From the NCBI RefSeq assembly GCF_947498015.1, contig NZ_CANMIR010000006.1, forward strand, positions 124,001-188,000: a stretch of 64,000 nucleotides of DNA. The letters run 5' to 3'. The translations under genes and the position numbers were made by a program. The first letter of the stretch is position 1; each line of letters begins with the position of its first letter. Below are positions 54,903 to 64,000 of this stretch, in pieces. Origin of the DNA: an uncultured Neptuniibacter sp. Its GTDB lineage: Bacteria; Pseudomonadota; Gammaproteobacteria; Pseudomonadales; Balneatricaceae. The notes below the pieces were generated by a model, which worked only from the letters and a program-made list of their open reading frames with translations, was not told the origin of the DNA and did not search any database.

Positions 54903-55628
54903 TCACAGTGAGAACTGGTCTCCGAGGTAGGCATTTTTCACAGCTTTATTTGCCATAATCTCATCTGGTGTGCCTTTCGCAAGTATAGTGCCTTCACTGA
55001 CAATGTATGCACTTTCACAGATATCGAGTGTCTCGCGAACGTTATGGTCGGTAATTAAAATACCGATCCCCCTGGATTGAAGGTGTCTAACAGTCTGTTT
55101 GATATCGTTGACTGATATAGGGTCTACCCCTGCAAAGGGTTCGTCAAGCAGAATAAAATCTGGTTCAGTTGCAAGGGCCCTTGCAATCTCAACGCGCCGT
55201 CTCTCGCCACCAGAGAGGCTCATGCCTAAACTGTCGCGGATATGCGTAATATGGAACTCTTCTAGCAGCTCTTCCATCTTGCTCAGAGCTGTGTGCTTGT
55301 CTAGCTCCTTGCGGGTTTCAAGAATAGCGAGAAGGTTGTCTTTAACCGATAGCTTCCTGAAAATAGAGGCCTCTTGAGGCAGATAGCCAATACCCTGCTG
55401 CGCCCTCCCGTGCATGGGCTGTGAGGTGATATCATGGCCTTTGATCTTTACATTGCCGCGGTCTGCCTGAACCAGACCGACAATCATATAGAAACAGGTT
55501 GTTTTCCCGGCACCATTGGGGCCGAGTAAGCCGACAATTTCGCCACTTTTGATCTGCAGTGAAACATCTTTAACAACTTCACGACCTTTATAGCGTTTTG
55601 CCAGATTGTTGGCTTCCAAAAAACTCAT
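54903..55628 (-). CDS. lptB: LPS export ABC ATPase LptB
   Basis: Cytoplasmic ATPase (241 aa) that powers LPS extraction from the inner membrane with LptFG. Walker [10 protein letters not shown] is at about 36-44, signature [15 protein letters not shown] at about 138-152, Walker [14 protein letters not shown] at about 158-170, and the switch His in ITDHNVRET. It follows lptA directly. lptF and lptG are not in the window. Confidence 0.96.
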   Translation of the reverse strand: MSFLEANNLAKRYKGREVVKDVSLQIKSGEIVGLLGPNGAGKTTCFYMIVGLVQADRGNVKIKGHDITSQPMHGRAQQGIGYLPQEASIFRKLSVKDNLLAILETRKELDKHTALSKMEELLEEFHITHIRDSLGMSLSGGERRRVEIARALATEPDFILLDEPFAGVDPISVNDIKQTVRHLQSRGIGILITDHNVRETLDICESAYIVSEGTILAKGTPDEIMANKAVKNAYLGDQFSL

Positions 55629-56165
55629 CTATTCTGCGGCCTTATCTTTTTTCTTGGGTTGGATCACCATGTTTACACGGCCACTCTGGTTATCGCTGCT
55701 ACTCTGCTTGCTGCTGCCAAATGCGTTAACAATTGAACGATCAAGATCGTAAACAATCTTCTCCCCGGTAAAGGTATCCTGATCTTGAATCACTTTTGCT
55801 TTCTGGGTGATTGTTAACAACTGATCATCGACCTGATAGACCATCTTCAGGCCCCAGGCATCACTAAAGGGTTCGTTTGCTTTAGGTTTTTGACGGAAGT
55901 GGGCGGGTTGGCCGTTTGCAATAAGTTTTTCTACGCCCTCATCACCGCGATACATATCTACATGTTTTGCTTCAATAAGAAGTGAGCCCTGTTTGATGAC
56001 AACGTTACCTTTATAGGTAGTAATGCCTGTCTTATCATTGATGCGAGCACTGTCAGCCGTTATGTAGATCGGTTGGTCACGGTCATCTGGTAAAGCAGAG
56101 GCATGAAAGGCTGTGAAGCTAAGTGCGAAAATGAGTGCCCGGGGCAGATTATTCAGCTTTATCAT
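55629..56165 (-). CDS. lptA: LPS transport periplasmic bridge protein LptA
   Basis: Periplasmic beta-jellyroll protein (178 aa) whose oligomers bridge LptC and LptD. Signal peptide about 1-24 (ending ASA). The OstA-like domain starts at QPIYITADSARINDKTGITTYKGNVVIKQG and continues to about 150. The tail is Lys-rich. It overlaps lptC by 17 bases at its start and abuts lptB. Confidence 0.94.
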   Translation of the reverse strand: MIKLNNLPRALIFALSFTAFHASALPDDRDQPIYITADSARINDKTGITTYKGNVVIKQGSLLIEAKHVDMYRGDEGVEKLIANGQPAHFRQKPKANEPFSDAWGLKMVYQVDDQLLTITQKAKVIQDQDTFTGEKIVYDLDRSIVNAFGSSKQSSSDNQSGRVNMVIQPKKKDKAAE

Positions 56166-56721
56166 GGGTTCCCTTTACCTGATTGTGCAAATTCATAATA
56201 CGATTATTAAACTCTATATCCATGCCAACACCTGCCATGATCGTCTCGGGAGATTCGATTACTACCGGCTGATCGGTTTCTGCAAAGTCCTTCTCTGGAT
56301 AGATAGTCAGATGTTCTGTCTTCAGTGTCGTTCCAGAAAGTGAATCTGGATTATCATGAACAATAACATTCCCTGCAAGATCTGTACGGCTGTTATCATC
56401 TAATGTGATCCCTGTATCTGAAGTAGTCAGGAGCTGAGTGCCATTATCTCGATAGTGAATGCTTATTGGCGTAGTCAATTCGCTATGTTCGCGTTTAGGG
56501 TTGTGCTCCAGTCGGATGGTTTCCAAACCTCGTTGCAGGCCACCATCTTTTTGCCATTCTCGGATTTTGGCTCCATCGACAAAATAGTCCATTTTATCCG
56601 TGAGTGGGCTCGTCGATTTATCGCCTTCATGAGGGGAGCCGGAAAAACCCCAGTAGAGTAGCACGGGTATCAAAATAGTCGCGGCCAGTATGAGTCTGAG
56701 TTTGCTACTTAGTTCAGGCAT
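56149..56721 (-). CDS. lptC: LPS export protein LptC
   Basis: Inner-membrane-anchored beta-jellyroll protein (190 aa) that passes LPS from LptBFG to LptA. One membrane segment (about 8-25) is followed by the periplasmic domain with MDYFVDGAKIREWQKDG and LTTSDTGITLDDNSRTDLAGNV. It overlaps kdsC by one base and lptA by 17. Confidence 0.93.
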   Translation of the reverse strand: MPELSSKLRLILAATILIPVLLYWGFSGSPHEGDKSTSPLTDKMDYFVDGAKIREWQKDGGLQRGLETIRLEHNPKREHSELTTPISIHYRDNGTQLLTTSDTGITLDDNSRTDLAGNVIVHDNPDSLSGTTLKTEHLTIYPEKDFAETDQPVVIESPETIMAGVGMDIEFNNRIMNLHNQVKGTHDKAE

Positions 56722-57257
56722 TAGAGGTAGTCATCATGTAGTATGGCCAGTTTTCCCTGCGCGCTCAGGATATACTCACAGAACTCGCGTGCTGCGCCTT
56801 CACCCCCTTTTCGTTCAGTGCACCAGTCAGCATGGGATTTTACAAAGTCATGCCCGTTTGGAACGGTGGCGCCAAAAGCGCAATGCCTTATCGCCGATAG
56901 ATCGGGGAGGTCATCACCTATATAGGCAGTCGTTTCAGCGCTGTGACCCGTCCTTGACCAAAGCTCTTCAAGAGCCACGAGTTTGTCTTCGCGCCCCTGT
57001 TGAAGGTGGTTAATACCGAGAGAGCGGCTGCGCTGGATGACCTGGGGAGAGCTGCGGCCGGTGATGATTGCAGTTTCAATTCCTCCCTGCATCAGCAATT
57101 TCAGACCTAAACCATCAAGCGTATTGAACTGTTTTACTTCCTGACCATTGGGTAAAAACAGCAACTGGCCACTGGTTAGGATGCCATCAACATCAAAGAC
57201 GGCAAGCGTGATCTTCTGCAATCTGCTATTAAGGCTTTCCGCCGCTTCATAGGTCAT
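56721..57257 (-). CDS. kdsC: 3-deoxy-D-manno-octulosonate 8-phosphate phosphatase KdsC
   Basis: HAD-superfamily phosphatase (178 aa) that releases Kdo for the LPS core. Nucleophile motif FDVDGILTSG (about 19-28), TGRSSPQV (about 66-73), and the metal motif YIGDDLPDLSAI (about 117-128). It overlaps kdsD and lptC by one base on either side, in a tightly coupled operon. Confidence 0.95.
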   Translation of the reverse strand: MTYEAAESLNSRLQKITLAVFDVDGILTSGQLLFLPNGQEVKQFNTLDGLGLKLLMQGGIETAIITGRSSPQVIQRSRSLGINHLQQGREDKLVALEELWSRTGHSAETTAYIGDDLPDLSAIRHCAFGATVPNGHDFVKSHADWCTERKGGEGAAREFCEYILSAQGKLAILHDDYL

Positions 57258-58228
57258 TAGAGTACTCCGGCCCTGAGAAGATCGTGCATATTTAACGCTC
57301 CAATCGGTCTGTTACTTTGATCCGTGACAATCAGAGCATTGATCTTTTTGGACTCCATAATTTGAAGGCACTCAGCGGCAAGCATCTCACTGGTGACAGT
57401 GGTGCCCTGAGGGGTCATTACATCGTCTATGATGGTTGTCTGTAGATCAACATTATGGTCCAGAGCTCTGCGCAGGTCGCCATCGGTAAATATGCCCAGT
57501 AGGCGGTCTGAACTGTCAACAATGGTGGTCATACCCAACCGCTTACGAGTAACCTCTATAAGTGCATCTTTCAGAAGAGTTCCTGAAGATACAATAGGCA
57601 CATCTCGATCTGCATGCATAATGTCGCTTACTTTCAGCAGTAAGCGACGGCCTAAACTGCCTCCAGGGTGCGAAAACGCAAAATCTTCTGCACTAAATCC
57701 ACGGGCCTCAAGCAGAGCAATGGCCAGAGCGTCGCCCAGTACGAGTTGTGTGGTTGTACTGGAGGTAGGTGCCAGGCCGAGTGGGCAGGCTTCCCGTTCA
57801 ACACCGATATGAAGGTTAGCATCAGCGGATAGGGACAGCGTTGACGTTGCGTTTGCAGTGATACTAATGAGGGGAGTGTTCATCCGTTTCAGCAGAGGAA
57901 TAATGGTGACGACCTCTGCTGTTTCACCTGAATTTGACAGGGCGATGACAACATCGTTGGGTGTGATCATCCCCAGGTCACCGTGGCTGGCCTCTCCTGG
58001 ATGGACAAAAAATGAGGGAGTGCCGGTACTGGCGAGTGTGGCGGCAATTTTTTTGCCAATATGACCTGATTTTCCCATACCTGTCACAATGACTCTGCCG
58101 GTACACTGCATCATGATACGGCACGCATTTTCAAAATGTTGATCAAGGTGAATCAGAAGATCGGTTACTGCTTCAGCTTCAAGCTGAATGGTACGCTTTG
58201 CAGAACTTAAAAAATCTGGCTGTGTCAT
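57257..58228 (-). CDS. kdsD: D-arabinose 5-phosphate isomerase KdsD
   Basis: Isomerase (323 aa) making arabinose 5-phosphate from ribulose 5-phosphate, the first step to Kdo. The SIS domain covers about 35-165 (VTGMGKSGHIGKKIAATLASTGTP, ALSNSGETAEVV), and two CBS domains about 205-320. ATG 58228 (MTQPDF) is chosen over the longer frame from 58345, which would run back into yrbG. It is followed by kdsC with a one-base overlap. Confidence 0.94.
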   Translation of the reverse strand: MTQPDFLSSAKRTIQLEAEAVTDLLIHLDQHFENACRIMMQCTGRVIVTGMGKSGHIGKKIAATLASTGTPSFFVHPGEASHGDLGMITPNDVVIALSNSGETAEVVTIIPLLKRMNTPLISITANATSTLSLSADANLHIGVEREACPLGLAPTSSTTTQLVLGDALAIALLEARGFSAEDFAFSHPGGSLGRRLLLKVSDIMHADRDVPIVSSGTLLKDALIEVTRKRLGMTTIVDSSDRLLGIFTDGDLRRALDHNVDLQTTIIDDVMTPQGTTVTSEMLAAECLQIMESKKINALIVTDQSNRPIGALNMHDLLRAGVL

Positions 58229-58245
58229 CTTTGCTCTGCCCCTGC

Positions 58246-59202
58246 TTAAGATACAGTCATAGTGTATAGCAGGACCAGATATCCTGCATAGGCTGCAGCA
58301 AGCACTATACCCTCTATGCGGCTGATAGAAGGGGGCTTCTGCCATAGAGCGAATGCTAACAAAATGAAGGTCAGAGCCAGCATAGTGACATAATCACGCT
58401 GGAGTACGACCGCCTCCATCCCTATGGGGGAGATTAAACCCGGTATTGCCATAACGGCAACCAGATTGAATATATTGGAACCAACGACATTGCCGATTGC
58501 AATGTCGTGATGATTTTTCAGGGCGCTGGCAATAGATGCGGCGAGTTCAGGAAGGCTGGTGCCGATGGCGACTATGGTTAAACCGACAACAAGTTTGCTG
58601 ACACCGAGAGAGAAGGCGATTTCACTCGCTCCCCAGACTAACATGCGAGAGCTGACTGCAAGCACGACTAAACCGACAACTAGCCAGAAAATAGCGGTGC
58701 GAGTATTAAGCTCCGGGATCTCATCCTCTTCATGAGAAAGTTCGTCACTTGGTGCGTTTTTTTGAAAATGATTGAATAGAAAGAGGCAGGTCACCAGTGC
58801 AATCAGAAGGATGATACCATCCACCAGATCTAGCTTAAGGTCGAACAGAATAACGCCAGCAAGTAGAGTGACCCCCAGAAGTAGAGGAAGCTCCTTTTTG
58901 AGTACACCTGATTTGACAGGGAGAGGCGCGATAATCGCGGTAATACCAAGCACTAGAGCAATATTGGCAATATTGGAACCCAGTGCATTACCTATGGCGA
59001 GATCACCGGCACCTGATGTGGATGCCATAATCGAAACTAATATTTCAGGTGCTGAGGTGCCAAACGAGACAATGGTCAAGCCTATCAACATTGGAGACAT
59101 GCCAAAGTTCTTTGCTGTACCGGCTGCACCAATAACAAATCTGTCTGCACTCCAGACCAGCAGGACCAAACCAGCCAGCAGTGCCAAAATCGGATAAAGC
59201 AT
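58246..59202 (-). CDS. yrbG: Calcium/sodium antiporter YrbG (CaCA family)
   Basis: Membrane cation exchanger (318 aa) with about ten hydrophobic segments and the two family alpha-repeats: GTSAPEILVSIMAST followed by GNALGSNIANIALVLG (about 48-84), and GTSLPELAASIASAL followed by GNVVGSNIFNLVAVM (about 213-250). The repeats carry the acidic ion-binding residues. It is the first gene of the yrbG-kdsDC-lptCAB series and diverges from mlaF. Confidence 0.93.
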   Translation of the reverse strand: MLYPILALLAGLVLLVWSADRFVIGAAGTAKNFGMSPMLIGLTIVSFGTSAPEILVSIMASTSGAGDLAIGNALGSNIANIALVLGITAIIAPLPVKSGVLKKELPLLLGVTLLAGVILFDLKLDLVDGIILLIALVTCLFLFNHFQKNAPSDELSHEEDEIPELNTRTAIFWLVVGLVVLAVSSRMLVWGASEIAFSLGVSKLVVGLTIVAIGTSLPELAASIASALKNHHDIAIGNVVGSNIFNLVAVMAIPGLISPIGMEAVVLQRDYVTMLALTFILLAFALWQKPPSISRIEGIVLAAAYAGYLVLLYTMTVS

Positions 59203-59293
59203 ATTCTATTTGTATTCCACTGATAATAAAGCTGGCTATTAAAGCAGAATGGGGAGAGCGTTTGAATCGGCACCAAGGAAGTAGTTGGAAATA

Positions 59294-59322
59294 TTTCTGT
59301 TTTTATATCGAAATGGTATAGT
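59294..59322 (+). promoter_or_regulatory. Possible promoter of mlaFEDCB
   Basis: TATAGT (59317-59322) lies 17 bases from a weak TTTCTG (59294-59299), in the gap between the divergent yrbG and mlaF genes. It leaves a leader of about 80 bases. Confidence 0.35.
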
Positions 59323-59407
59323 TGCCACCCCCAAAGAAGGGGTATTTGAATACAGCCTGAACAGAAGCAATGGATCTGTTCTGTTTCAACACCATAAATG
59401 GATACTT

Positions 59408-60220
59408 ATGAATTTATTTGATGATGTCATCATCGATATTCAGAAGCTCAGTTTTTCCCGTGGGGAGCGACCCATCTACAGTGATGTGGATATAAAAATT
59501 CCCCGGGGGAAAATAACAGCAATAATGGGACCGTCAGGTACCGGTAAAACCACGCTGCTTAGATTAATTGGCGGCCAGTTACGACCGGAGTCTGGTTCTA
59601 TTTTGATTGATGATCAAAATGTTCCCGAATTGAGTCGTGGTGACTTGTTCAAAATTCGTGAACGTATGGGAATGCTTTTTCAAAGCGGAGCGCTCTTCAC
59701 CGATATGAGTGTCTTTGAAAATGTTGCGTTCCCTCTGCGTGTGCATACAGATCTGCCTGAAGATATGATTCGGGATATTGTCCTGATGAAACTGCAGGCG
59801 GTAGGCCTTCGAGGTGCTAACACACTGATGCCAAGTGAACTATCCGGAGGAATGGCGCGTAGGGTTGCGTTGGCGCGAGCAATCTCATTAGATCCTGATA
59901 TTGTGATGTACGATGAGCCATTTACAGGGCAGGACCCTATTGCGATGGGGGTGCTGGTTAATCTTATCCGCCACCTGAACCAATCATTGGGGCATACTAG
60001 TATCATCGTTTCACATGACATTCAGGAAACTCTTGGTATAGCTGATTATATCTACCTGATTGCAGATGCCTCGGTGATAGCACATGGCACACCGGAGGAG
60101 CTGAAGCAGGTCGATTCTCCTCAGGTTCGCCAGTTTATGCATGGATTACCCGACGGACCGGTTCCCTTTCATTTTCCTGCAGGTGATTATTCCGATGACC
60201 TGCTGCAGGGAGGTTTATAG
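59408..60220 (+). CDS. mlaF: Phospholipid ABC transporter ATPase MlaF
   Basis: ATPase (270 aa) of the Mla system that keeps the outer leaflet of the outer membrane free of phospholipid. Walker [10 protein letters not shown] is near residue 39, signature [14 protein letters not shown] near 140, and Walker [14 protein letters not shown] near 162. ATG 59408 is chosen because the family N-terminus begins shortly before the first strand; a longer frame from a TTG at 59285 has no support. The mlaE start overlaps its stop by one base. Confidence 0.94.
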   Translation: MNLFDDVIIDIQKLSFSRGERPIYSDVDIKIPRGKITAIMGPSGTGKTTLLRLIGGQLRPESGSILIDDQNVPELSRGDLFKIRERMGMLFQSGALFTDMSVFENVAFPLRVHTDLPEDMIRDIVLMKLQAVGLRGANTLMPSELSGGMARRVALARAISLDPDIVMYDEPFTGQDPIAMGVLVNLIRHLNQSLGHTSIIVSHDIQETLGIADYIYLIADASVIAHGTPEELKQVDSPQVRQFMHGLPDGPVPFHFPAGDYSDDLLQGGL

Positions 60221-60999
60221 TGGATAGATTAGCGTTACTAGGACGGGCAGGATTGGATAAGCTTGCGGCGTTTGGTCGCTCCTCCATGATTCTGTTTCAG
60301 TCGCTGATTGCGAAGCCTCAGCCTGTAATGATGTTTCCGTTGCTGATACAGCAGATCTATTTTGTAGGGGTCCTTTCACTGGTTATTATCGTGGTGTCTG
60401 GTCTCTTTATTGGTATGGTTTTAGGGCTGCAGGGTTACACCATACTGGTTGATTACGGTTCAGAGCAGGCGGTTGGCCAGATGGTGGCACTCAGCCTTGT
60501 TCGTGAATTGGCTCCGGTTGTGACAGCACTGCTTTTCGCCGGGCGTGCAGGTTCGGCGCTGACGGCTGAAATAGGCCTGATGAAAGCTACTGAGCAACTT
60601 TCGAGTCTGGAGATGATCGGTGTCGATCCCTTGAGGCGTATTATTGCACCTCGTTTTTGGGCGGGCTTTATCTGTCTACCTATTCTAGCTGCCATATTTG
60701 CGATTGTGGGTATTTATGGCGGGGCGATCGTGAGTATCGATTGGCTGGGAATCTACGATGGTTCTTTCTGGGCCAATATGCAAAACTCGGTCGATTTTGG
60801 TGAAGATGTCGTCAATGGTTTGATTAAGGCGATAGTGTTCGGTTTTGTTGTGACCTGGATCGCTGTTTTTCAGGGGTATGACTGTATACCAACCTCGGAA
60901 GGTATCAGTCAGGCAACAACTAAAACCGTGGTTTACTCATCCTTAGCGGTGTTAAGCCTTGATTTTATTCTTACAGCTGTAATGTTTGGAGAGCTTTAA
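60220..60999 (+). CDS. mlaE: Phospholipid ABC transporter permease MlaE
   Basis: Membrane subunit (259 aa) of MlaFEDB. It has about five hydrophobic segments and the family core [42 protein letters not shown] (Pro-Val-Val to Asp-Pro). It starts at GTG 60220 with GGGAGGT upstream and overlaps the mlaF stop by one base. Confidence 0.95.
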   Translation: MDRLALLGRAGLDKLAAFGRSSMILFQSLIAKPQPVMMFPLLIQQIYFVGVLSLVIIVVSGLFIGMVLGLQGYTILVDYGSEQAVGQMVALSLVRELAPVVTALLFAGRAGSALTAEIGLMKATEQLSSLEMIGVDPLRRIIAPRFWAGFICLPILAAIFAIVGIYGGAIVSIDWLGIYDGSFWANMQNSVDFGEDVVNGLIKAIVFGFVVTWIAVFQGYDCIPTSEGISQATTKTVVYSSLAVLSLDFILTAVMFGEL

Positions 61000-61000
61000 T

Positions 61001-61459
61001 ATGCGTATGCGGATCTTGGAGATCAGCGTAGGTGCTTTTATCTTGGCAGGGATTCTAGCGCTGATTGGATTGGCATTGAACGTCAGTGGTCTGAGTATGT
61101 CCAATGCTGGGGATACATACACAGTTTATGCGCGTTTTGAAAACATTGGAGGCCTGACGCCTCGTTCAAAAGTAACGATGTCAGGGGTGACGATAGGCAA
61201 AGTTACCAATATTGATCTGGATACGGATCAGTTGGTTGCCCGGGTTACCATGGAGATCAATGGTGACGTAGATTTTCTGTCGATTGATAGCTCAGCTTCT
61301 ATCTTGACCGCTGGGTTGTTAGGTGAAAAATATATCGGGATATCGGTAGGCGCTGAAGAGGAGTACCTTGGATCTGGTGATTATATTGAGGATACTCAAT
61401 CGGCCCTAGTGCTTGAAGATCTGGTTGGAAAATTCTTATTTAATGAGGTGAGTGAATAA
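61001..61459 (+). CDS. mlaD: Phospholipid transport MCE protein MlaD
   Basis: MCE-domain protein (152 aa) forming a hexameric ring on MlaE in the periplasm. One membrane segment (about 6-26), then the MCE domain with YARFENIGGLTPRSKVTMSGVTIGKV (about 42-67) and SASILTAGLLGEKYIGI. ATG 61001 is chosen over a TTG at 60986, as GGAGAG lies just upstream. Confidence 0.94.
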   Translation: MRMRILEISVGAFILAGILALIGLALNVSGLSMSNAGDTYTVYARFENIGGLTPRSKVTMSGVTIGKVTNIDLDTDQLVARVTMEINGDVDFLSIDSSASILTAGLLGEKYIGISVGAEEEYLGSGDYIEDTQSALVLEDLVGKFLFNEVSE

Positions 61460-62106
61460 TGTTGGCCGCACTTTTTAAGTCAATTAATAAAGCTCTCGTA
61501 CTGGTTTTTACACTGCTGCTTTTTGCACCGGTTGTACAGGCATCCTGGGAAGAGGCGGGTGGTGTGATTGAGGGCGCTACTTCAGATGTTATCAAGTTGC
61601 TTGAAAATGAAGAGCTCCTCGTTGAAGGGCAGGAAGATCAGTTAATCAGTGAAATTGATCTGTTGCTGACACCTGTTGTCGACTTCCCTTATATTGCTAA
61701 AGGGGTGATGGGGAAATATTACCGTCGTGCTTCAAAAGAGCAGCGAGAGCAGTTTGCCGGAGTTTTTAAAACCACTCTGTTGAAGACATACGCCAAAGCG
61801 CTGGTGGGCTTTAAAATTGAAAATTATGAGATGGTGCCTCCTCGCTCTGAAAGTCCTGATGAGCGTAAGCAGATTGTGACAATGAATGTGTTTTCTGCAG
61901 ATGGGACAAAGTATTCCCTGATCTACTATATGAAGAAAGCGGATCAAGGATGGAAGCTGGTTAACGCCATTCTGGATGGTAGTGTCAATATCCGTTTAAG
62001 CTTCAAGAATCAGTTTGCGGATATGGTACAAAAAAATCGGGGTGATCTGGGTAAGGTTATCTCAAGCTGGAAAGAGAAAGTTGATCCTGGTAAGGAAAGT
62101 GCCTGA
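61459..62106 (+). CDS. mlaC: Phospholipid transport periplasmic carrier MlaC
   Basis: Periplasmic shuttle (215 aa) that carries phospholipid between MlaD and the outer-membrane MlaA complex. Signal peptide about 1-28 (ending VQA). The Tol_Tol_Ttg2 domain covers about 45-200, with DFPYIAKGVMGKYYRRASKEQREQF and GWKLVNAILDGSVNI. mlaA is not in the window. The start overlaps the mlaD stop by one base (TAATG). Confidence 0.94.
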   Translation: MLAALFKSINKALVLVFTLLLFAPVVQASWEEAGGVIEGATSDVIKLLENEELLVEGQEDQLISEIDLLLTPVVDFPYIAKGVMGKYYRRASKEQREQFAGVFKTTLLKTYAKALVGFKIENYEMVPPRSESPDERKQIVTMNVFSADGTKYSLIYYMKKADQGWKLVNAILDGSVNIRLSFKNQFADMVQKNRGDLGKVISSWKEKVDPGKESA

Positions 62107-62396
62107 TGGCTGCCGTTAAACTGGTTGATCAGCAGCAGATTAAGCTTGAAGGTGAGCTGAAGTTTCCCGTCATTATGCAGGTGCGTAAACAGCTCGAGAA
62201 TATATTGTCAGAGTTGAACGGTTTAGTTCATGTCGATTTCTCGGGTGTTACCGGTGTCGATAGTTCAGCGCTCTCTTTATGGTTATGCTGTTTGCGTTAC
62301 TCGCAGGGTAATGGAACCCAGTTAAAGGCACTGAATATGCCGGATGATCTTCAGGGGATTATGCAGCTGGTTGGTCTGGAAGGGCAATTAAGCTAG
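62106..62396 (+). CDS. mlaB: STAS-domain subunit MlaB
   Basis: Small cytoplasmic STAS protein (96 aa) that binds MlaF and supports its activity. The STAS core VDFSGVTGVDSSALSLWLCCL covers about 38-58, with the conserved Asp-Ser-Ser. It overlaps the mlaC stop by one base (TGATG) and is the last gene before a terminator. Confidence 0.88.
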   Translation: MAAVKLVDQQQIKLEGELKFPVIMQVRKQLENILSELNGLVHVDFSGVTGVDSSALSLWLCCLRYSQGNGTQLKALNMPDDLQGIMQLVGLEGQLS

Positions 62397-62416
62397 AAAG
62401 GCCAGTTATTATGAAT

Positions 62417-62443
62417 AAGGCGGTGCATGGCATCGCCTTTTTT
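62417..62443 (+). terminator. Rho-independent terminator of mlaFEDCB
   Basis: Stem AAGGCGGTGC/GCATCGCCTT (62417-62426 with 62430-62439, one G-U pair), a 3-base loop and a run of six T. Confidence 0.88.
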
Positions 62444-62505
62444 GTTGCGATCCGGTATTATTTCCGCCTTATTTTTTTCTTGAAGTATTCGATCAGGAGC
62501 TTTGA

Positions 62506-62748
62506 ATGCAGGCTGAACAGGTTAAACAGATTCTGGAATCTCAACTGGAGAACTGTACTGTCGCAACAGCGGGTGAAGGTTGCGACTTTCAGGTAACTGT
62601 TGTAGGCGAGCTGTTTGAAGGGCTCCGCCCGGTCAAGCGTCAGCAGATGGTATATGCCTGCCTGAATGAATATATTGCCGATGGCAGTATTCATGCCCTT
62701 ACTATTAAAACCTTTACCCCGGCACAGTGGGAAAAGGCTCAGAACTAA
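62506..62748 (+). CDS. ibaG: BolA-family protein IbaG
   Basis: An 80-residue BolA-like protein with the pattern CDFQVTVVGELFEGLRPVKRQQMVYACL (about 26-53) and TIKTFTPAQW near the C-terminus. BolA proteins bind [2Fe-2S] clusters with monothiol glutaredoxins. In E. coli, IbaG is linked to acid stress. It lies in the conserved place between mlaB and murA, with a ribosome site AGGAGC before the ATG. Confidence 0.92.
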   Translation: MQAEQVKQILESQLENCTVATAGEGCDFQVTVVGELFEGLRPVKRQQMVYACLNEYIADGSIHALTIKTFTPAQWEKAQN

Positions 62749-62766
62749 TCACCTTTGACTGGATGA

Positions 62767-64000
<1,234 letters not shown>

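Noticed and set aside
59285-59407. Longer N-terminus for MlaF beginning at TTG 59285
   Set aside because: The extra 41 residues do not resemble the family, have no ribosome site and cover the likely promoter region.

Overview
The window looks like chromosomal DNA of a marine gammaproteobacterium, most likely of the Oceanospirillales/Oceanospirillaceae type. This is inferred from the gene orders gatCAB / mreBCD-maf-rng-yhdP and mlaFEDCB-ibaG-murA / yrbG-kdsDC-lptCAB-rpoN-hpf-ptsN-rapZ-ptsO. A TRAP carboxylate transporter and many cyclic-nucleotide signalling genes fit the same picture. There is no sign of a phage, plasmid, insertion sequence or CRISPR array. The strand and spacing of the genes look like a settled chromosome, with one variable-looking signalling/surface region at about 4.5-18.2 kb.

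Layout. (1) 1-4.5 kb: end of a DUF4442 gene, dsbB, a class I aminotransferase (TTG start), and the excision-repair gene uvrB. (2) 4.5-15.5 kb: an unusual cluster. Two exported FecR-domain proteins flank a TPR plus beta-barrel protein resembling Slam (DUF560). Next come a metallo-beta-lactamase-fold class II cyclic-nucleotide phosphodiesterase, a GAF-fused GspE/PilB-type ATPase, a CHASE2 class III cyclase carrying the adenylate-type Lys/Thr pair, and a GAF-HD-GYP protein. Together they look like a self-contained second-messenger circuit beside a surface or secreted protein system; this is the best candidate for an undescribed system here. (3) 15.6-18.2 kb: a CoxE-like VWA protein with a MoxR ATPase, and an HlyU-like small protein followed by a cluster of TACGTA palindromes. 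(4) 18.4-22.6 kb: a TRAP transporter dctPQM plus a second, closely related orphan dctP. (5) 22.6-25.8 kb: an Ap4A phosphorylase-like gene, a Cache histidine kinase with a NarL-type regulator, and tRNA-Val(GAC) with its own promoter and terminator. (6) 26.2-30.9 kb: an operon of TonB-dependent receptor, YfiR and CHASE8-HAMP-GGDEF-EAL with ATGA overlaps. (7) 30.9-36.6 kb: an ABC exporter, a MOSC protein, a CPXCG small protein, an OprD-type porin, and a membrane PAS protein without output domain.

(8) 36.7-49.4 kb: gatCAB (minus strand) diverging from mreBCD-maf-rng-yhdP-nit (plus strand). The start of mreC is striking. The only start that keeps its membrane anchor and matches the family N-terminus is an ATT codon, and its Shine-Dalgarno sequence is buried in a strong hairpin. 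(9) 49.4-59.2 kb, all minus strand: darP, mgtE, and the PTS-Ntr/sigma-54/LPS-export block. (10) 59.4-64 kb: mlaFEDCB, ibaG and the start of murA, running off the right edge.

Together, regions 9 and 10 hold much of outer-membrane upkeep: LPS transport, Kdo synthesis and phospholipid asymmetry. Region 8 adds cell shape and the AsmA-like YhdP, with murA as the entry to peptidoglycan. Regions 2, 5, 6 and 7 hold sensory functions using cyclic nucleotides, c-di-GMP and phosphorelay.
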